Below, piece after piece: positions 23,226 to 34,900 of a DNA stretch of 64,000 nt. Positions within the stretch are counted from its first letter, which is position 1. Each line of letters starts with the position of its first letter. This stretch comes from Artemisia argyi (taxonomy: Eukaryota > Streptophyta > Magnoliopsida > Asterales > Asteraceae), in the NCBI GenBank assembly GCA_030686995.1, contig CM060707.1, forward strand, positions 81,490,972 through 81,554,971, written 5' to 3'. The notes beneath the pieces were generated by a model, which saw only the letters and a program-made list of their open reading frames with translations, was not told where the DNA came from and did not search any database. Made by a program: the position numbers and the translations under genes.

Positions 23226-24199
23226 TGATGAGTGTTTAATCACTCGTCCTTTTCAGGCCTTATTTCAGACCAAAAACACCAAATACTAACCAAAAATGCC
23301 AAGAGAATGCATGTTTTTGTATTTGTGTATGTGCAGGTACGAATATGAGAAAAATGAACAAAAACGATGCCAAAACCGACAAAAACGAGCACGAGAATGG
23401 AAAGTGTCAAAAGCCGAAGCCGGGGAAGTCAAATGGTCAAAGTCCAAGCTCAAAAAGTCAAATTCAACCTCAGAGATTCAGAAAATACCAAGTTTGGTCC
23501 CTAGATAAAGTTTGAGAGAAATGGCAAATTTAGTCCCTCAAAGTTTCAGATAATTACTAAATTGGTCCTTTGAGGAAATATTTGAAGAAAAGTCATCAAT
23601 GGTCCTCCAATAATCTTAGAATGTCAACAAATACTCTTGAAGAAAGTTTGAATTAATGGCAGATTTGGTCCTTGCATTTTCAGGATTACAACTTTGGTCC
23701 TTGTGAAATACTACTCCTAACACCAAATAAACACAACCGGATCCTAAATAACTAATCCTAAACCCTCCCAAGCCCAACTTTACAAAAGCCCATCCACCCT
23801 TAATTTTATAACCCGGCCTGCTACATATTAACCCGACCCAACCTCCCTAATTAATACCACTCAAAATTACCCGCCCCCCTTTTTCATTCGTTTACCCAAG
23901 AAATTTACTGTAGCTAAGAACCCTAACCCTCTTTACCCAAAATTACCCCACAATATTAACAATTACCCAATCATTGGGTCTTCTAGAAGGGTCAGTCACG
24001 TGTCAGGGAATGTCAGGCACATGACAGAGGTGTACGTGGGCCAATAGGACAACATCACGAGGATCAATCACATCATATCAATCAATCCTACGGTGGATAT
24101 CTAAACTTAGGGACCAAGGGTAATCTAATGGTTTCAAGGGGACTCAAAGAAACACAAGGGGCACACGGATAGGTGACCTGGCCACTCTCCCCTCATCAG

Positions 24200-24207
24200 T
24201 ATATATA
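24200..24207 (+). promoter_or_regulatory. TATA box, 3' LTR
   Basis: Same TATATATA and C-rich context as in the 5' LTR. It points out of the element, toward the remaining Sirevirus DNA on the plus strand. Confidence 0.55.
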
Positions 24208-24456
24208 CCCCCCTCCTCAGTCAGTTATGGTTGTCCAATCTTTCATGTATTTAGAAAGATTTTTGATCATTTTTTTTAAATATCTTGTCATTTTAAATTC
24301 AGTTTTAATTGTAATTTCAATTTCAAGCCTTGTACTTCAATTTTCATTATCAATATAATTCAGATTTTTAGCTTATTGTCTTTAATCTCAGCTTGGTTTA
24401 ATTGTTTATTTAGTTTCAATCAGATTTTGTTTGTTTACTTTTATAAAGCATCTGTT

Positions 24457-24459
<3 letters not shown>

Positions 24460-24551
<92 letters not shown>
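24460..24551. repeat. (TA)n tract in 3' LTR
   Basis: About 46 TA units. The overlapping Ile/Tyr open frame is a low-complexity artefact. Confidence 0.95.
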
Positions 24552-24555
<4 letters not shown>

Positions 24556-26544
24556 TCAGCTTATTGAGAATAAGCTAGCTTATTGGAGTTTGGCAGCTAA
24601 CAAGGAGCAGTTAGCCTGTCTTAAAGACAGGCTGTGTGGGAACACCCCTCTGTTTGGCTGAGGGGTGATTGTAAGTTTCATTTTCATTATTTTTCAAGTT
24701 ATACTTGCATCATATTGGTTTCTAGTGTAGATTTGTTTTACTGCTTGTTGTTTGTTCATTCTCAGTTTCCATATTACCTTAATTCTAGTTGCTTTTAAAT
24801 TCATAGTTGGTTTAAGATTGAGATTTAACTGCTTCATTATCTGTCTTATCTAATCTGTGTTCCTGCTTTTGTTTGAGTGAGATTATGTATTGCTGAGTTG
24901 AGTTTAGATTTTGATCAGAATTAGAGTTTGGATTGCTTACTAAGTTGTATCTGTGGTGGTTTCTTAGGGTAGATAGGGCATATCAAGGGTGTTTGGATCA
25001 GTCAAGTTGGAGGTGTTTAGGTTGTCTTACTTGGGATTTTTCTGCATCACTAGTTTACAGTAGGCTTATAATAGTTAGTTCAAGCATTAAATTAGTAGGT
25101 ATTTTAGATAAAGTCAAAGTTAGCTAAATACTTGATTATTGTTAGCTTAATTTCATATCTGATTCTTGCTACTTAGTTTTTAGTTGCATTTTGTGTTTGT
25201 ATAAGCATAATTAGTGGATAAACATCATTTGTGTACACTTAGGGTAAGATCTCAGCTTCTCAAGTTAGGTTTAGTCAAAGCTTAGGTTGCGTTAAATAGT
25301 CAAAAAGTCCACAGACCTGCAGCCCCCATAGGTTTAACTGCTGCTGATCTTAGTAACATTACGGTCCAATTTGGTTTGAAAATTAGATTTTGATTGGTTT
25401 TATAAGTAATCAGTAGTGTAGGTTAAGTTTTGCTCCCATAAGCTGATTCTCCTGAGCTTATTTAGACAACTAGTTAGGCTTGATAAGTTGAGTGTTTGAA
25501 CTATTATCTGTTTTGCAATTTGATGCCTGCTATTGTGTTTTAGTGTTCAAATCTGTGTGTTATTGCTTATAATAGTTCCATTATACCTGTAGTTACTTTT
25601 TCCATTGAGCATTTGTTGTTTTCTTAATCTGTTTGTGAATTGCTTATTTCAAAAAAGTGCTTATTTGCTCGTTTGTACCCCAATCTAAGTTTCTGAGTTC
25701 ATTCTGGTCTAAAAATTGTTCATTAAAGCTTATTCTAGTCTAAAAATCATTGGGGCAAAGTCTGGTCAACTCTGGTCAAGGAGTGCTTATTAATAAGCAC
25801 TCCAAATAAGCTGTTTTCAAGCTTTTCAGCACTTTTCTAGCTTATTTTGTTTTCAAATTTTTTTCCAAAGCTTATTTTATTATTTTAGATTTTCTGTATT
25901 TTTTTCAAATTTTTCTGAGTTCATTTACTATTTTTCTTATTTTATTTTCATTTTTAATCATTTATAAATACTTTTTAATTACTTAAAAATCCAAAAAAAT
26001 CAGAAAAATCCTAGAAAAATCAAAAAAATATTTTAGAAAATTATTTTTATTTATTTTAGAATTTTAGAAATTTATTTTTCTCCCTTTATTTGTATTTTCT
26101 TTTAATTTTTAATTAGTTAAAATAGTTTTTAATTCATAAAAAATAAATAAAAAGTCAAAAAAATATTTTTCTTTTTCTCAAAATTTTCTTTTATCATTTT
26201 TAACTTTTAAAAATTATTTCCAAGTCCGTAGGAGTCGTGTAGCTTAAAAGTCGCGTTTTATTTTGTACGGTTACGTTTATTTTACGTTTTAGTTTACGTT
26301 TTCGATTCTACGTTACGTTTTAAGTTTGTTTATTTGTATTACGTGCTTAGTTAGTTATTTGAGTTACATTTTTATATTACTTAGTATAATCTCACAAAAA
26401 TCACTTTTTACCACTTTCACGACACGTTTCACGAATCGGGAATTCGAAATTCCATTCACACCTTCGTTGGGACACGACCCGGGGAAATACTTTCCTAAGC
26501 ATTTCTTCAGTAAATAAAAACTATACTACAAAAAGGATACATCA

Positions 26545-26615
26545 TTGTGCTTGTTGACAGTTGGACGATTAGCCATTGATTGATTTTTTGTGGAAGAAAG
26601 ATGTGCGTCGGTGTT
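26545..26615 (-). pseudogene. Displaced 5' end of the Sirevirus extra ORF
   Basis: On the minus strand an ATG at 26576-26574 is followed by codons that run in frame to the target site TTGTG at 26545-26549. They continue in the same frame at 15180 once the Athila-related element and one target copy are removed. The 11 or so displaced codons are the natural N-terminus of the extra ORF. About 40 bases of leader remain before the next insertion (26616). Confidence 0.7.
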
Positions 26616-26653
26616 TGATGAGGCGAAAAATGATCCGTTTTTAGGGGGTCATT

Positions 26654-29624
26654 TGTAACACCCCTAAAATACCGCAGCGGAAGACTGTGTCATAGGGGTG
26701 CTACTTCATAATACAAAGTACAAGTTATAGAAAACGAACTCTAAATGAGACGTTTTGAAAAGTTACCATTCGATTAATGAATTCAAAGTTACAAACATGA
26801 GATTCCAAAGTATGATACATAAATGTATACAAAGTGTTTTGAATGGTAAATGATAAAAGCGTAAGTCTTCAGAATATGCAGCTAGACTTTAAGTTCCAGG
26901 CACTAGCTATCGCCTTACTAACCTGAGATAAACATGCTAAAGTGTCAACACAATGGTTGGTGAGTTCATAGAGTTTGTCTTAAAATAGTTGAAAAGCCTT
27001 AAAAGAATGTTCACACAGCAAAAGCATCGTGAATCCACTCAGTTACAAGTCCCGCCATAAGAGACTTGTAATCTGTGTGTTCACAACCCACTGCTACAAT
27101 ATAGTATGATTAAGACATGTATAAGTTCATCAAAACAATTAAGCAATTAGTCGTGAGTCTACTCTTCATCTCCGAAGACCTCACTTTGGGAGCCAATTCC
27201 CAAGGACAACTGGGAGCCACTTTCCAAAGAAAACTGGGAGCCACTTCCCAAAGATATAAGTTTACTGGGAGCCACTTCCCAAAGATATAAGTCAGTCATG
27301 TATGTATGAAATCAAGTATAATGCCATCAAGTATAAGACAATCAAGTATAAAACAAGCAAGTATAAATGTTTTGAGTATTTGTACAAGTAAGCAAGTAGT
27401 TGAGCATGTATCCCCCCCAATAGTTAAAACAAGTACGAAAAGAGTAGGGGCTATGACTCACCTTAAGCTTATGTAATGAGAAATGATAATGGTAGTCGAA
27501 TCGCGAAAGTCTCTAAGAGCAGCCTATAATAGAACGTTGCGACTTAGGTTTGGAGTAACGTCTAAGAATACGACGAATTGCCTATATATGTCTTGCATAA
27601 TGTTCATGATGTAGTACTTTAGTATAATGTGTAAGTCGTTGAATATAAGTGGTCTATGAAACATGTATAGGTTGTAAATCTCTTACTACCGTTCGGGCCG
27701 ACATAATTCAGAAGTCATGGAGTAAACGTTCGAGGAGCCAGGACACTTTAACTCGTAAATCCACAACTCGTCTCGACGGCTTACTCAATGAACTCCTCAC
27801 ATGAGGCTCCCTACTATTGTAGTATTTGATAACATATATATATATATAAGTTTTGATCTTTAAAAGTTATATGGTCTTTAGCCGTGGCTTTGCCGTGACC
27901 TTGGTCATTGTTCCATGGTCTTGAGACTCAACCTTGGCTTTAGCCATGGTTGTGGTCTTGGCTTTAGGTCATTTGACCTCTTGGTCTCATCTAATTATAA
28001 CAATTATATAGTCACTTGGTACTTAAAACTGGCTGTTAAGAATTTGAAGAAAATTATCACTCAGAAAGCATTTTCAGGGCTCGAGCTTCTTTGTTCCTGA
28101 ACGAAAACGTCGTTCCTGAACGAAAACGTCGTTCCGGACAACTTTCGTGTTTTAACTTTTTGATGAATCAGACCAGAAGTGGGACTTTCAAAAGCAAAAT
28201 TTGATCAGAATGCTATTTAGGCAGTTTTGCCGTTTTGGTTTCGCTAACTTCAAATGGTCATAACTTTTGACTCGTGTACTCGTTTTGGGTGATTCAAATT
28301 GCTATGTTTTCCTTGTTAAGTCCTCTTTAACAGTAAGTAAGTGTCAAATATCAAAGTTATACTATTGTGGTCGTGGTTTTCCATAAAAATCACTAGTTTG
28401 CTTGTTTACTTGACATAAGTTAACATATGTATACCAATACTCGTTTTATCCATTTTTAAACATCATGAACACAATACAAAGACCATATATAGCATGAATG
28501 AAACATAATAAGCATGAAAATGATATTGAGCAAGAAAGTGTATAAGGGTTTCTTACAACTTTTGGCTTTCACTTAAGAAAGGAAGTCAAGTATAGTACTA
28601 GGACACTAAACCTAATCTTGTAAACCCTTCACCATAACTCTTGTAACCCTTGGTAGCCTTGATCTAACCCTTGTGAAAACCATTTAACTTCAGCCCTAGC
28701 AACCTTGTGTAGCTTTTAATTCAACCATGGAATCACCAAACAAACTTAAGAACTAGGTAGAGAATACTAAGACATTGAACTTTGTAGTGTAACTTGTATA
28801 TTGAAGATCAAAGGATCATGGTGCTAGGTACATATGTTGTGGCGTTTTTGGTGATGAAGAAAGGAAGCAAATGAGCTTGTATTTATACTATGAATGAGGA
28901 GGTTAGGAAGCTTGCTAGGAAAGTGCTATAACTTGGTGACAAAGTTGTAATTAAGTAAGATCTAATGGCTAAAGTCAAGATTTAACCACACATGGTGACT
29001 CCCCCCCCCCCTCCTAAGTCATTTTTCCAAGGATAAGGGTGACTAGATGAGTAGTCATGGTCTTTGGATGATAATATCCTAAGTATATAGCTAGTTTTGA
29101 CTCCGTAAATCGCTAACCGTAAGTTTTTAAGTCACGAAACGTAAAACCGGGTATCCTAAAAATATGAAACTTATAAATATGGTTAAACATGTCAATATAC
29201 TCCATAATAAAATATAAAATGAGTGGTAGGTTCTATCGGGTGCTAAAACCCTGCTAAAAACTGGAAACACGGGTCTAAAACGCGTAATTCGCGTAAAACG
29301 CTGAACTGAAAAACGTAAAATTCCGAAACTTTTGGAATTGTCCTAAAATGAGAGAAAATCATATTTCTATTGTTTATAATGTTTTATGGACATATCGGGA
29401 TGCTAGAATGACGTTTAAACCTAAAAGTAAATCTCGGACACGGCTTTGTGATTTTTGCAGAAATGATCCGACGAGCGTCAAATTCTCGGATTATCGTTAA
29501 AATAGTTTAACTTACGAGAATATGAAATAAAAATTTCTGAGATGAATAGTGAAAAGTGAATAGTAAAAAGTGAATAGTGAAATTTTCGGGAATAAAAGTT
29601 AACCTGAAATTGCGAATTGTTACA
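26654..29624 (+). mobile_element. Solo LTR, family B, complete
   Basis: TGTAACACCCC...AATTGTTACA, 2971 bp. TSD TCATT at 26649-26653 and 29625-29629. The ends form a short inverted repeat (TGTAAC/GTTACA). No second LTR, primer site or ORF was seen, so it is a solo LTR. It contains a run of GGGAGCCACTTCCCAAAG direct repeats (about 27190-27290) and a CTTGGTCTT/TTGGCTTTAG-rich stretch near 27880-27990. It is the innermost element of the nest. Confidence 0.88.
27185..27295 (+). repeat. Short tandem repeat inside LTR B
   Basis: Four imperfect copies of a unit of about 32 bases containing ACTGGGAGCCACTTCCCAAAG. Each unit has an internal inverted repeat (GGGA...TCCC). Confidence 0.8.
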
Positions 29625-29794
29625 TCATTTAAGCCGGAATTGGAATTTATTTGATCAAATATTGCCCTAAATTGTTCCTTTTGTGATTTTAGGTACTTTT
29701 GGAATGAATTCTGGAAAAGGAAGCATTTCGGACGTTTTGGGAGCATAAAAGTGAAGAAAACGGCAAAGTCTTAATTTTCCTTGCTGGAAACAGT

Positions 29795-30010
29795 ACTTGA
29801 CGGCGTCAAGAGCAATTTGATGACGGCGTCAAGAGTAAAAATGGTGACGGCCCAGTAAAAACGTGACGGCGTCAGAGCATGGCCGTCAAGAGTAAAAGTG
29901 GTGACGGCCCAGAGCAACATTACACATGATGGCGTCAGATCTGGATCTAGGCAGTCCGAGAATATTATGGGCGGCGGGTTGACGGCGTCATAAGTTTCTT
30001 CTTTACGCCG
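29795..30010 (+). promoter_or_regulatory. TGACG/CGTCA palindrome array in LTR A2
   Basis: Repeated GACGGCGTCAAGAG, GGTGACGGCCCAG and ACGGCGTCA words give about ten TGACG-type half-sites upstream of the TATA box at 30026. The array is shared with copy 1, so it is a family character and not a local accident. bZIP/TGA binding is an inference from the core sequence. Confidence 0.55.
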
Positions 30011-30025
30011 TCACCTTAGGAAATC

Positions 30026-30033
30026 TATATATA
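30026..30033 (+). promoter_or_regulatory. TATA box of solo LTR A2
   Basis: TATATATA within AATCTATATATAG, downstream of the TGACG array. Transcription would run toward 31001 and on into the Copia pol region in antisense direction. Confidence 0.55.
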
Positions 30034-31006
30034 GTTTTTGTTATTTTCATTCTAAAGAGAGGAGAATTTTAGGGTCGAACTTAATAAACCCTAGCACGAC
30101 TTTTACAGTATTTTCAAGGGTTTTCACCCCTTAAAACCCTTCATGTTCAATTGAGATAAGTATCCTTTCAATTCATTCAATATGTCTATGTGTTGTTTGA
30201 ATATATCTTATGCTTGTCTTGATTTCAACATGCTAGGCTAGATCTTTTGTGTGTTTGCTTAGATGTAATGAAACCTAGATGTTGATTATAGGTTGATTGC
30301 TTGTTTATAGTTGTAATGGATGAATGATTTCGATGTTAGGCTTAAGAAAACTGGCAGATCTCCATTGTGTAACTTTCTTGAACGTCTTAAGAAGCATGAA
30401 CCAATGCGTACTAGGTTTTTATGGTTGTATTTAATGCATGAGCGAATTCTAGTGATCCCATGTTAGGAGCTTCTTGCAGGCTCAACATAGGAGTGAAGTA
30501 GGAGCGTATAGAATTGGGGAAGTACGTACGCCACCCCACAATTGGTATTAAGGAATATAACCCGTCATCCATGCAACTGTAACAAACAATTAACCTGTAA
30601 AAGATATCTAGGGAGTAGTGAAATCTAAGTAAACACAATTCTCCCAATTGCTGTTCACACCACTAGTTTAATTAGTTTTATTTACATTTTTGTTATTTTA
30701 TTTTGATTGCATCTTTAGTTATTGGGTTAGTTGACTAGCAACTAATTCCGCCCACTCTTCCAAAACCCGAGATTTTACTTGCTTTCCATAAAATATAAAA
30801 ATACAAAAAGAATCATCCCTCACCTCTAGACCTAGTTTTTAGGCTTTCTAATCCTAGCGACACTATTCCTGAGTTGAACGATCAATCCCCCGGTACTTGT
30901 CACTATACTATACTACAACGATCAGGTACACTGCTTGGTGGGGGTTGTAAGCTTCTCGAGATCCCTCGAGAGGTAAAGCCTGGTGCAATTCCCACGCATC
31001 AGTGTT

Positions 31007-31350
31007 TAATTGGATGAAGGTTTGAATATTTTGAAAGGAATAACGATGAGAGTAAAAGTATATGGAAGAGATAATCACAAAGACGGATAATATTCAAAAA
31101 ATCGCGGCCCAATAAATGCTTTTACCATTATTCTTGGCATGTATCTCTTTCGTAAATTAGTTATCCCCTATTTTTGACTGTTGGAACAGTACCCTGACAA
31201 AACAGTACTTTCCACTAAGTGCTAGGCAGTACTTTCAAACAAATACTACGCAGTACTTTACCCAAAAGTACTTTCCACCCTTTGGAACTAAACTATGTTG
31301 CCTCCCCTGAAACAAAGACTAGGTACTAATGCCTCCCCTCAAACATATCT
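31007..31350 (-). other. Sirevirus spacer between pol and the extra ORF
   Basis: Non-coding on both strands. 31185-31285 carries a cluster of at least five CAGTACTTT/AAGTACTTT words (minus strand AAAGTACTG), the same word found in the LTRs. Confidence 0.6.
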
Positions 31351-32211
31351 TTAATAATTAATCATACCAATACTCACTACTAAATGGTTGAATCTTGAAA
31401 CATCAAATCCCTTTGTGAGTAAATCAGCTACATTATCATCTGTGTGGACTTTAACCACATTAATAAGCATGTGCTCATAGCAATCTCTAATAAAATGATG
31501 CCTAATCTGAATGTGCTTGGTCTTGGAATGATAAACAGGATTCTTCACAATACAAATTGTACTCTCATTGTCAATGTTGATAGGAGTATTCTTGAAATTG
31601 AATCCATAATCCAAGAGTTGATTTTGCAACCAAAGTACTTGTCCACAACAACTTGTAGCTGCAACATATTCTGCTTCAGTGGATAATGTTGCTGCAATTG
31701 GTTGTTTCTTACATTGCCATGAGACTAATCTTCTTCCAAGATATTGACATCCTCCAGTGGTTGATCTTCTATCATAATTGTCCCCTGCATAATCACTATC
31801 TAAAAAAGCTTCCAAGTGAAAAGGTGAATCCCTAGGATACCACAACCCTAACTTAGGCTGATGCCTGAGATACCTAAAAATCCTCTTGACTGCATTCATA
31901 TGTGAAACTTTGGGTGAGACCTGATATCTTGCACATAAGCATACAGCAAAAGTGATGTCAGGTCTAGATGCAGTTAAGTATATAAGATAACCAATCATAG
32001 ATCTGTACAACTTAACATCCACAACATATCCATCTTCATCCTTTCCTAATGGTTTATTAGCATCATTAGGTGTGGAGGCTGGCTTGACAGTGATGAAATT
32101 AAACCTTTTAAGAATGTCAGTGACATACTTATCTTGACTTATGAAGATTCCACTACTTGATTGTTTAACTTGAAGCCCCAAAAATAAAGTTAATTCACCC
32201 ATGGAACTCAT
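31351..32211 (-). pseudogene. Copia RT C-terminus and RNase H
   Basis: A 286-codon open block from MSSMGELTLFLGLQVKQ to the pol end. The RT thumb/connection is followed by RNase H with LEAFLDSDYAGD, STEAEYVAAT and the closing DNVADLLTKGFD region. These are standard for Ty1/Copia pol. A TAA codon at 32221-32223 separates it from the RT core, so the polyprotein is not continuous here. The natural stop of pol is at 31351. Confidence 0.9.
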
Positions 32212-32220
32212 TTGAAACTC

Positions 32221-32907
32221 TTATTGCATGATCTCTTCAAATTCTTTCACCATTGACTGTTTTGTGGCTCCAAAAATGATGTCATCCACATAAACTTGAA
32301 CAAGCATAATATCCTTTTTGTCTCTTTTGATAAACAAAGTCTTATCAACTGCACCTCTCCTATAACCATGTTGCAATAGAAAAGTGGAGAGTCTCTCATA
32401 CCAAGCTCTAGGAGCTTGATGAAGACCATACAGAGCCTTAATAACTTTGTAGACTTTGTTTGGATGTGCAGGATCTTCAAAACCAGGAGGTTGTTTAACA
32501 TAGACTTCCTCTGTAATTGTGCCATAAAGAAAGGCACTTTTGACATCCATTTAGTAAACTGGAAATCCCATATATGATGCAAAAGCAAGAAACAACCTTA
32601 TAGCCTCTATCCTTGCCACAGGAGCAAACACTTCATCATAGTTCACTCCTTCTTCTTGTCTGTATCCTTGTGCAACCAATATTGCTTTGTTCTTGATGAC
32701 ATTCCCTCTTTCATCTCTCTTGATTCTAAAAACCCATTTTGTACCAATTAATCTTTTTCCATCTGGTAAATCACATAATACCCAAACTTCTTGAAGTTTG
32801 AATTGTAAAAGTTCTTCTTGCATGGCTTCAACCCAACTCTCTTCAGCCAATGCTTGAGATACCTTCTTGGGTTCTACTTGAGATAGAAAGCAAGCAAATA
32901 GGCACAA
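32221..32907 (-). pseudogene. Copia reverse transcriptase core
   Basis: Two open blocks in the same frame, split by a TAA at about 32551. The first has WVEAMQEELLQF, KWVFRIKRDE and YDEVFAPVARIEAIR. The second has [33 protein letters not shown] and the catalytic box YVDDIIFG. The YVDD aspartates are intact. The TAA lies where family members have a glutamine codon, a single C-to-T change. Confidence 0.92.
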
Positions 32908-32910
32908 TTG

Positions 32911-33546
32911 TTAATTCTTATGATTTACCCTGTTTTGTTTATAGACAAAGCTAAGTAAAGCATTATGTTGCTTAGAGAGATTTTTAGCTTTTGTCCTTGT
33001 GAGCACTCCTGAAGTGGAAGGTCCAATGATTTTACTAGTATGATGATCTTTATGAATTCTTAATGTAGGAGTTGGTGGTACTTCAAGATCATCCTCTAAA
33101 TTTGTGAGATCAGGATCTTCATTGGAATTTGAGAAAATTCCTTCCTTAGGAAGCTCAGCATCAATGTCTTCTAAATCAGGCATGTTTGGATCATTCAAAC
33201 CATCAGTGGTGATCCAATTTGATGTTTGTAAGACATTGGAAGTAATTTCAACTGGTTCATCAGTACTTTGATGCAAAGTAATGTCATAGTTATCTGAGAC
33301 TTTTGCCTTCTTCTTTTTTTCCTCATAAGCTCTCCTATGCTCATCTTCATAGGATTTTGCAATGGTTTCTTGAAAAAGCATCCTATTAAGTTCATCTTGA
33401 ATAGCTTGATCTTAATCAGAAACTATGGTAGTTGGTTGAACAGTACTTTGAGGTTCAACAGTACTTTGTGGTTCAACAATACTTTTCTTCTTTGGTTCTT
33501 CATCAGGAACATCATCAGATCTAATATTGACTCCATGAACAATGTA
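32911..33546 (-). pseudogene. Copia integrase-RT linker
   Basis: Low-complexity acidic and Ser/Thr-rich linker between integrase and RT (TDEPVEITSNVLQTSNW at the start of the clearest part). It carries several stop codons (near 33410 and 32908). Three tandem CAAAGTACTGTT-type words near 33440-33485 encode repeated Gln-Ser-Thr. Confidence 0.7.
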
Positions 33547-34900
33547 CTATAACTCTTCTTCATTATGAACAACTTGATTTTCTTCTCTGACAGGTACATA
33601 GTTCATAGAAGAAGCCAAGATATCAAGATCAAACATCCAATCAGGGCCTTTGCCTTTTTGACTGTCTTGATCTTCAAGAAACTCAACATGAATACATTCT
33701 TGAACCTTTTTGGTAACCTTGTTGTACACTCTAAATCCTTTGCTATTGGTACAGTAACCCAATAGATATCCTTCATCTGACTTGCCATCAAATTTTTCCC
33801 AGAGAATCAACAGTATTTAGAATAGTCAGAGGACAGCCAAAAGGTTTCATAAATTTAATGTTTGGCTTCTTTCCCATAAGCAACTCATAAGGTGTCTTCA
33901 TCTGAGGTGTAGTAATAGATGCTGCTTCTATCAATGTTCTATTCTTCCTTTCTACAACACCATTCTGCTATGGAGTTCTAGCAATGCTAAACTCCCTCTT
34001 TATTCCTTTCTTAGCACAAAACTCATCCATAAGCTGATTCTTGAATTCAGTCCCATTATCACATCTAATGGATCTTACTTTGAGTCTCAACTGATTTTCA
34101 AGGGCTATTATAAGATCATGAATAGCATCAAAGGTTTCATCTTTAAATCCCAAGAAAAAGACCCAACTAAATCTGCTACAATCATTTGTTATAACTAAGC
34201 AGTATTTCTTCTTGTTTAAGCTAGCCACAGAAACAGGTCCAAACAGATCCATGTGCAATAACTCCAAAGGTTCTCTAATGGTTCTTTCTTCAATCTTTTT
34301 GCATGAAGCTTTTTGTTGTTTACCCTTCTTGCAGGCCAAGCATGAGTGATCAGTCTTGTATGTTTTAGAAGGTAAACCTCTAACTAAATTGCCTTTGACC
34401 AACTTGTTGATATTCTTGAAATTCACATGTCCTAATCTTCTATGCCAAAGATGTGCTTCTTCCATTGTTGCCTTTGCTACCAAACATGTTGCTATTTCAG
34501 TAGGATTGATATTCTTCAAATCTAAGCTGTACACATCATTGGTTCTTGGTACTCTCAGCATTACCAAGTTTTCATCATCTAACTTGAACTCAGGGGAGAG
34601 AATAAGACATTCTGTGTCAAGGAATAACACAAGATATTTCTTGTCACAGATCTGAGATACTGAAAAAAGATTGAATTTAAGCTCCTTCACATAACGAACA
34701 TTCTCAAAATCAATACATCCAGTCTTGATGATTCCTTTGCCAGTAATTCTCCCTCCATTAGGATCATTCCCAAATGCAACTCTTCCTCCAAAATATGCCT
34801 TAAAATCTGACAAAAGATCCTTGTCTCCTTTCATGCTGCCAGAGCAACCACTATCAATGATAATATGATCCTTAAGCTCCTCTTCTGGGTTGCCCTGCAT
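33547..34900 (-). pseudogene. Copia protease, GAG-pre-integrase and integrase
   Basis: 34900-33968 is open. It holds the aspartic protease with IIDSGCSGSM, the GAG-pre-integrase motif HLWHRRLGHVNFKN, a CxxC pair (CLACKKGK), then the integrase core with MDLFGP and CDNGTEF (the first two catalytic Asp). The frame is stopped by TAG at about 33967, where NGVVERKNR should continue; that next block contains the third catalytic residue. A C-terminal integrase block (KSDEGYLLGYCTNSKGFR) follows at 33810-33547. The TAG fits a C-to-T change of a Gln codon. Confidence 0.9.

Larger units (their letters stand above)
15186..26544 (+). mobile_element. Non-autonomous Athila-related LTR element
   Basis: Two direct LTRs of 3.3 kb (15186-18485 and 23226-26544) enclose 4.7 kb. 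The internal part has a tRNA-Asp-type primer site, one 714-codon ORF, a 2-kb AT-rich 3' region and a polypurine tract. No protease, RT, RNase H or integrase can be read in any frame, so replication must rely on enzymes from a relative. The right target site is TTGTG; the left copy reads TTGT followed directly by LTR base 14, a 13-base loss at the junction. By eye the LTRs differ at well under 1% of sites apart from the TA tract, so it is younger than its Copia host (2-3% between LTRs). Confidence 0.85.
23226..26544 (+). repeat. 3' LTR of the Athila-related element
   Basis: 3319 bp, complete, TGATGAGTG...GATACATCA, followed by TTGTG. The first 22 bases form a terminal hairpin (GATGAGTG pairing with CACTCGTC). 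A TATA box lies at 24200-24207, a (TA)46 tract at 24460-24551 and the tRNA-Asp-complementary stretch at 26479-26537. Confidence 0.95.
26616..31001 (+). mobile_element. Solo LTR, family A, copy 2, interrupted
   Basis: Runs TGATGAGGCG...CACGCATCA. TSD GTGTT at 26611-26615 and 31002-31006. After removing the nested family-B LTR and its duplicated target, 1410 bp remain, matching copy 1 (1442 bp) in opposite orientation. The 3' part (30840-31001) carries the tRNA-Asp-complementary stretch. The middle (29795-30010) carries the TGACG array, with a TATA box at 30026-30033. No internal domain is present. Confidence 0.93.

Noticed and set aside
24431..24661. Tyr/Ile-rich ORF in the Athila-related LTR
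   Set aside because: It is a translation of the (TA)n tract. The matching position in the other LTR does not keep the frame.
27185..27295. CRISPR-like array
   Set aside because: The repeats are short and imperfect with no unique spacers, lie in a plant LTR, and are simple tandem duplications.
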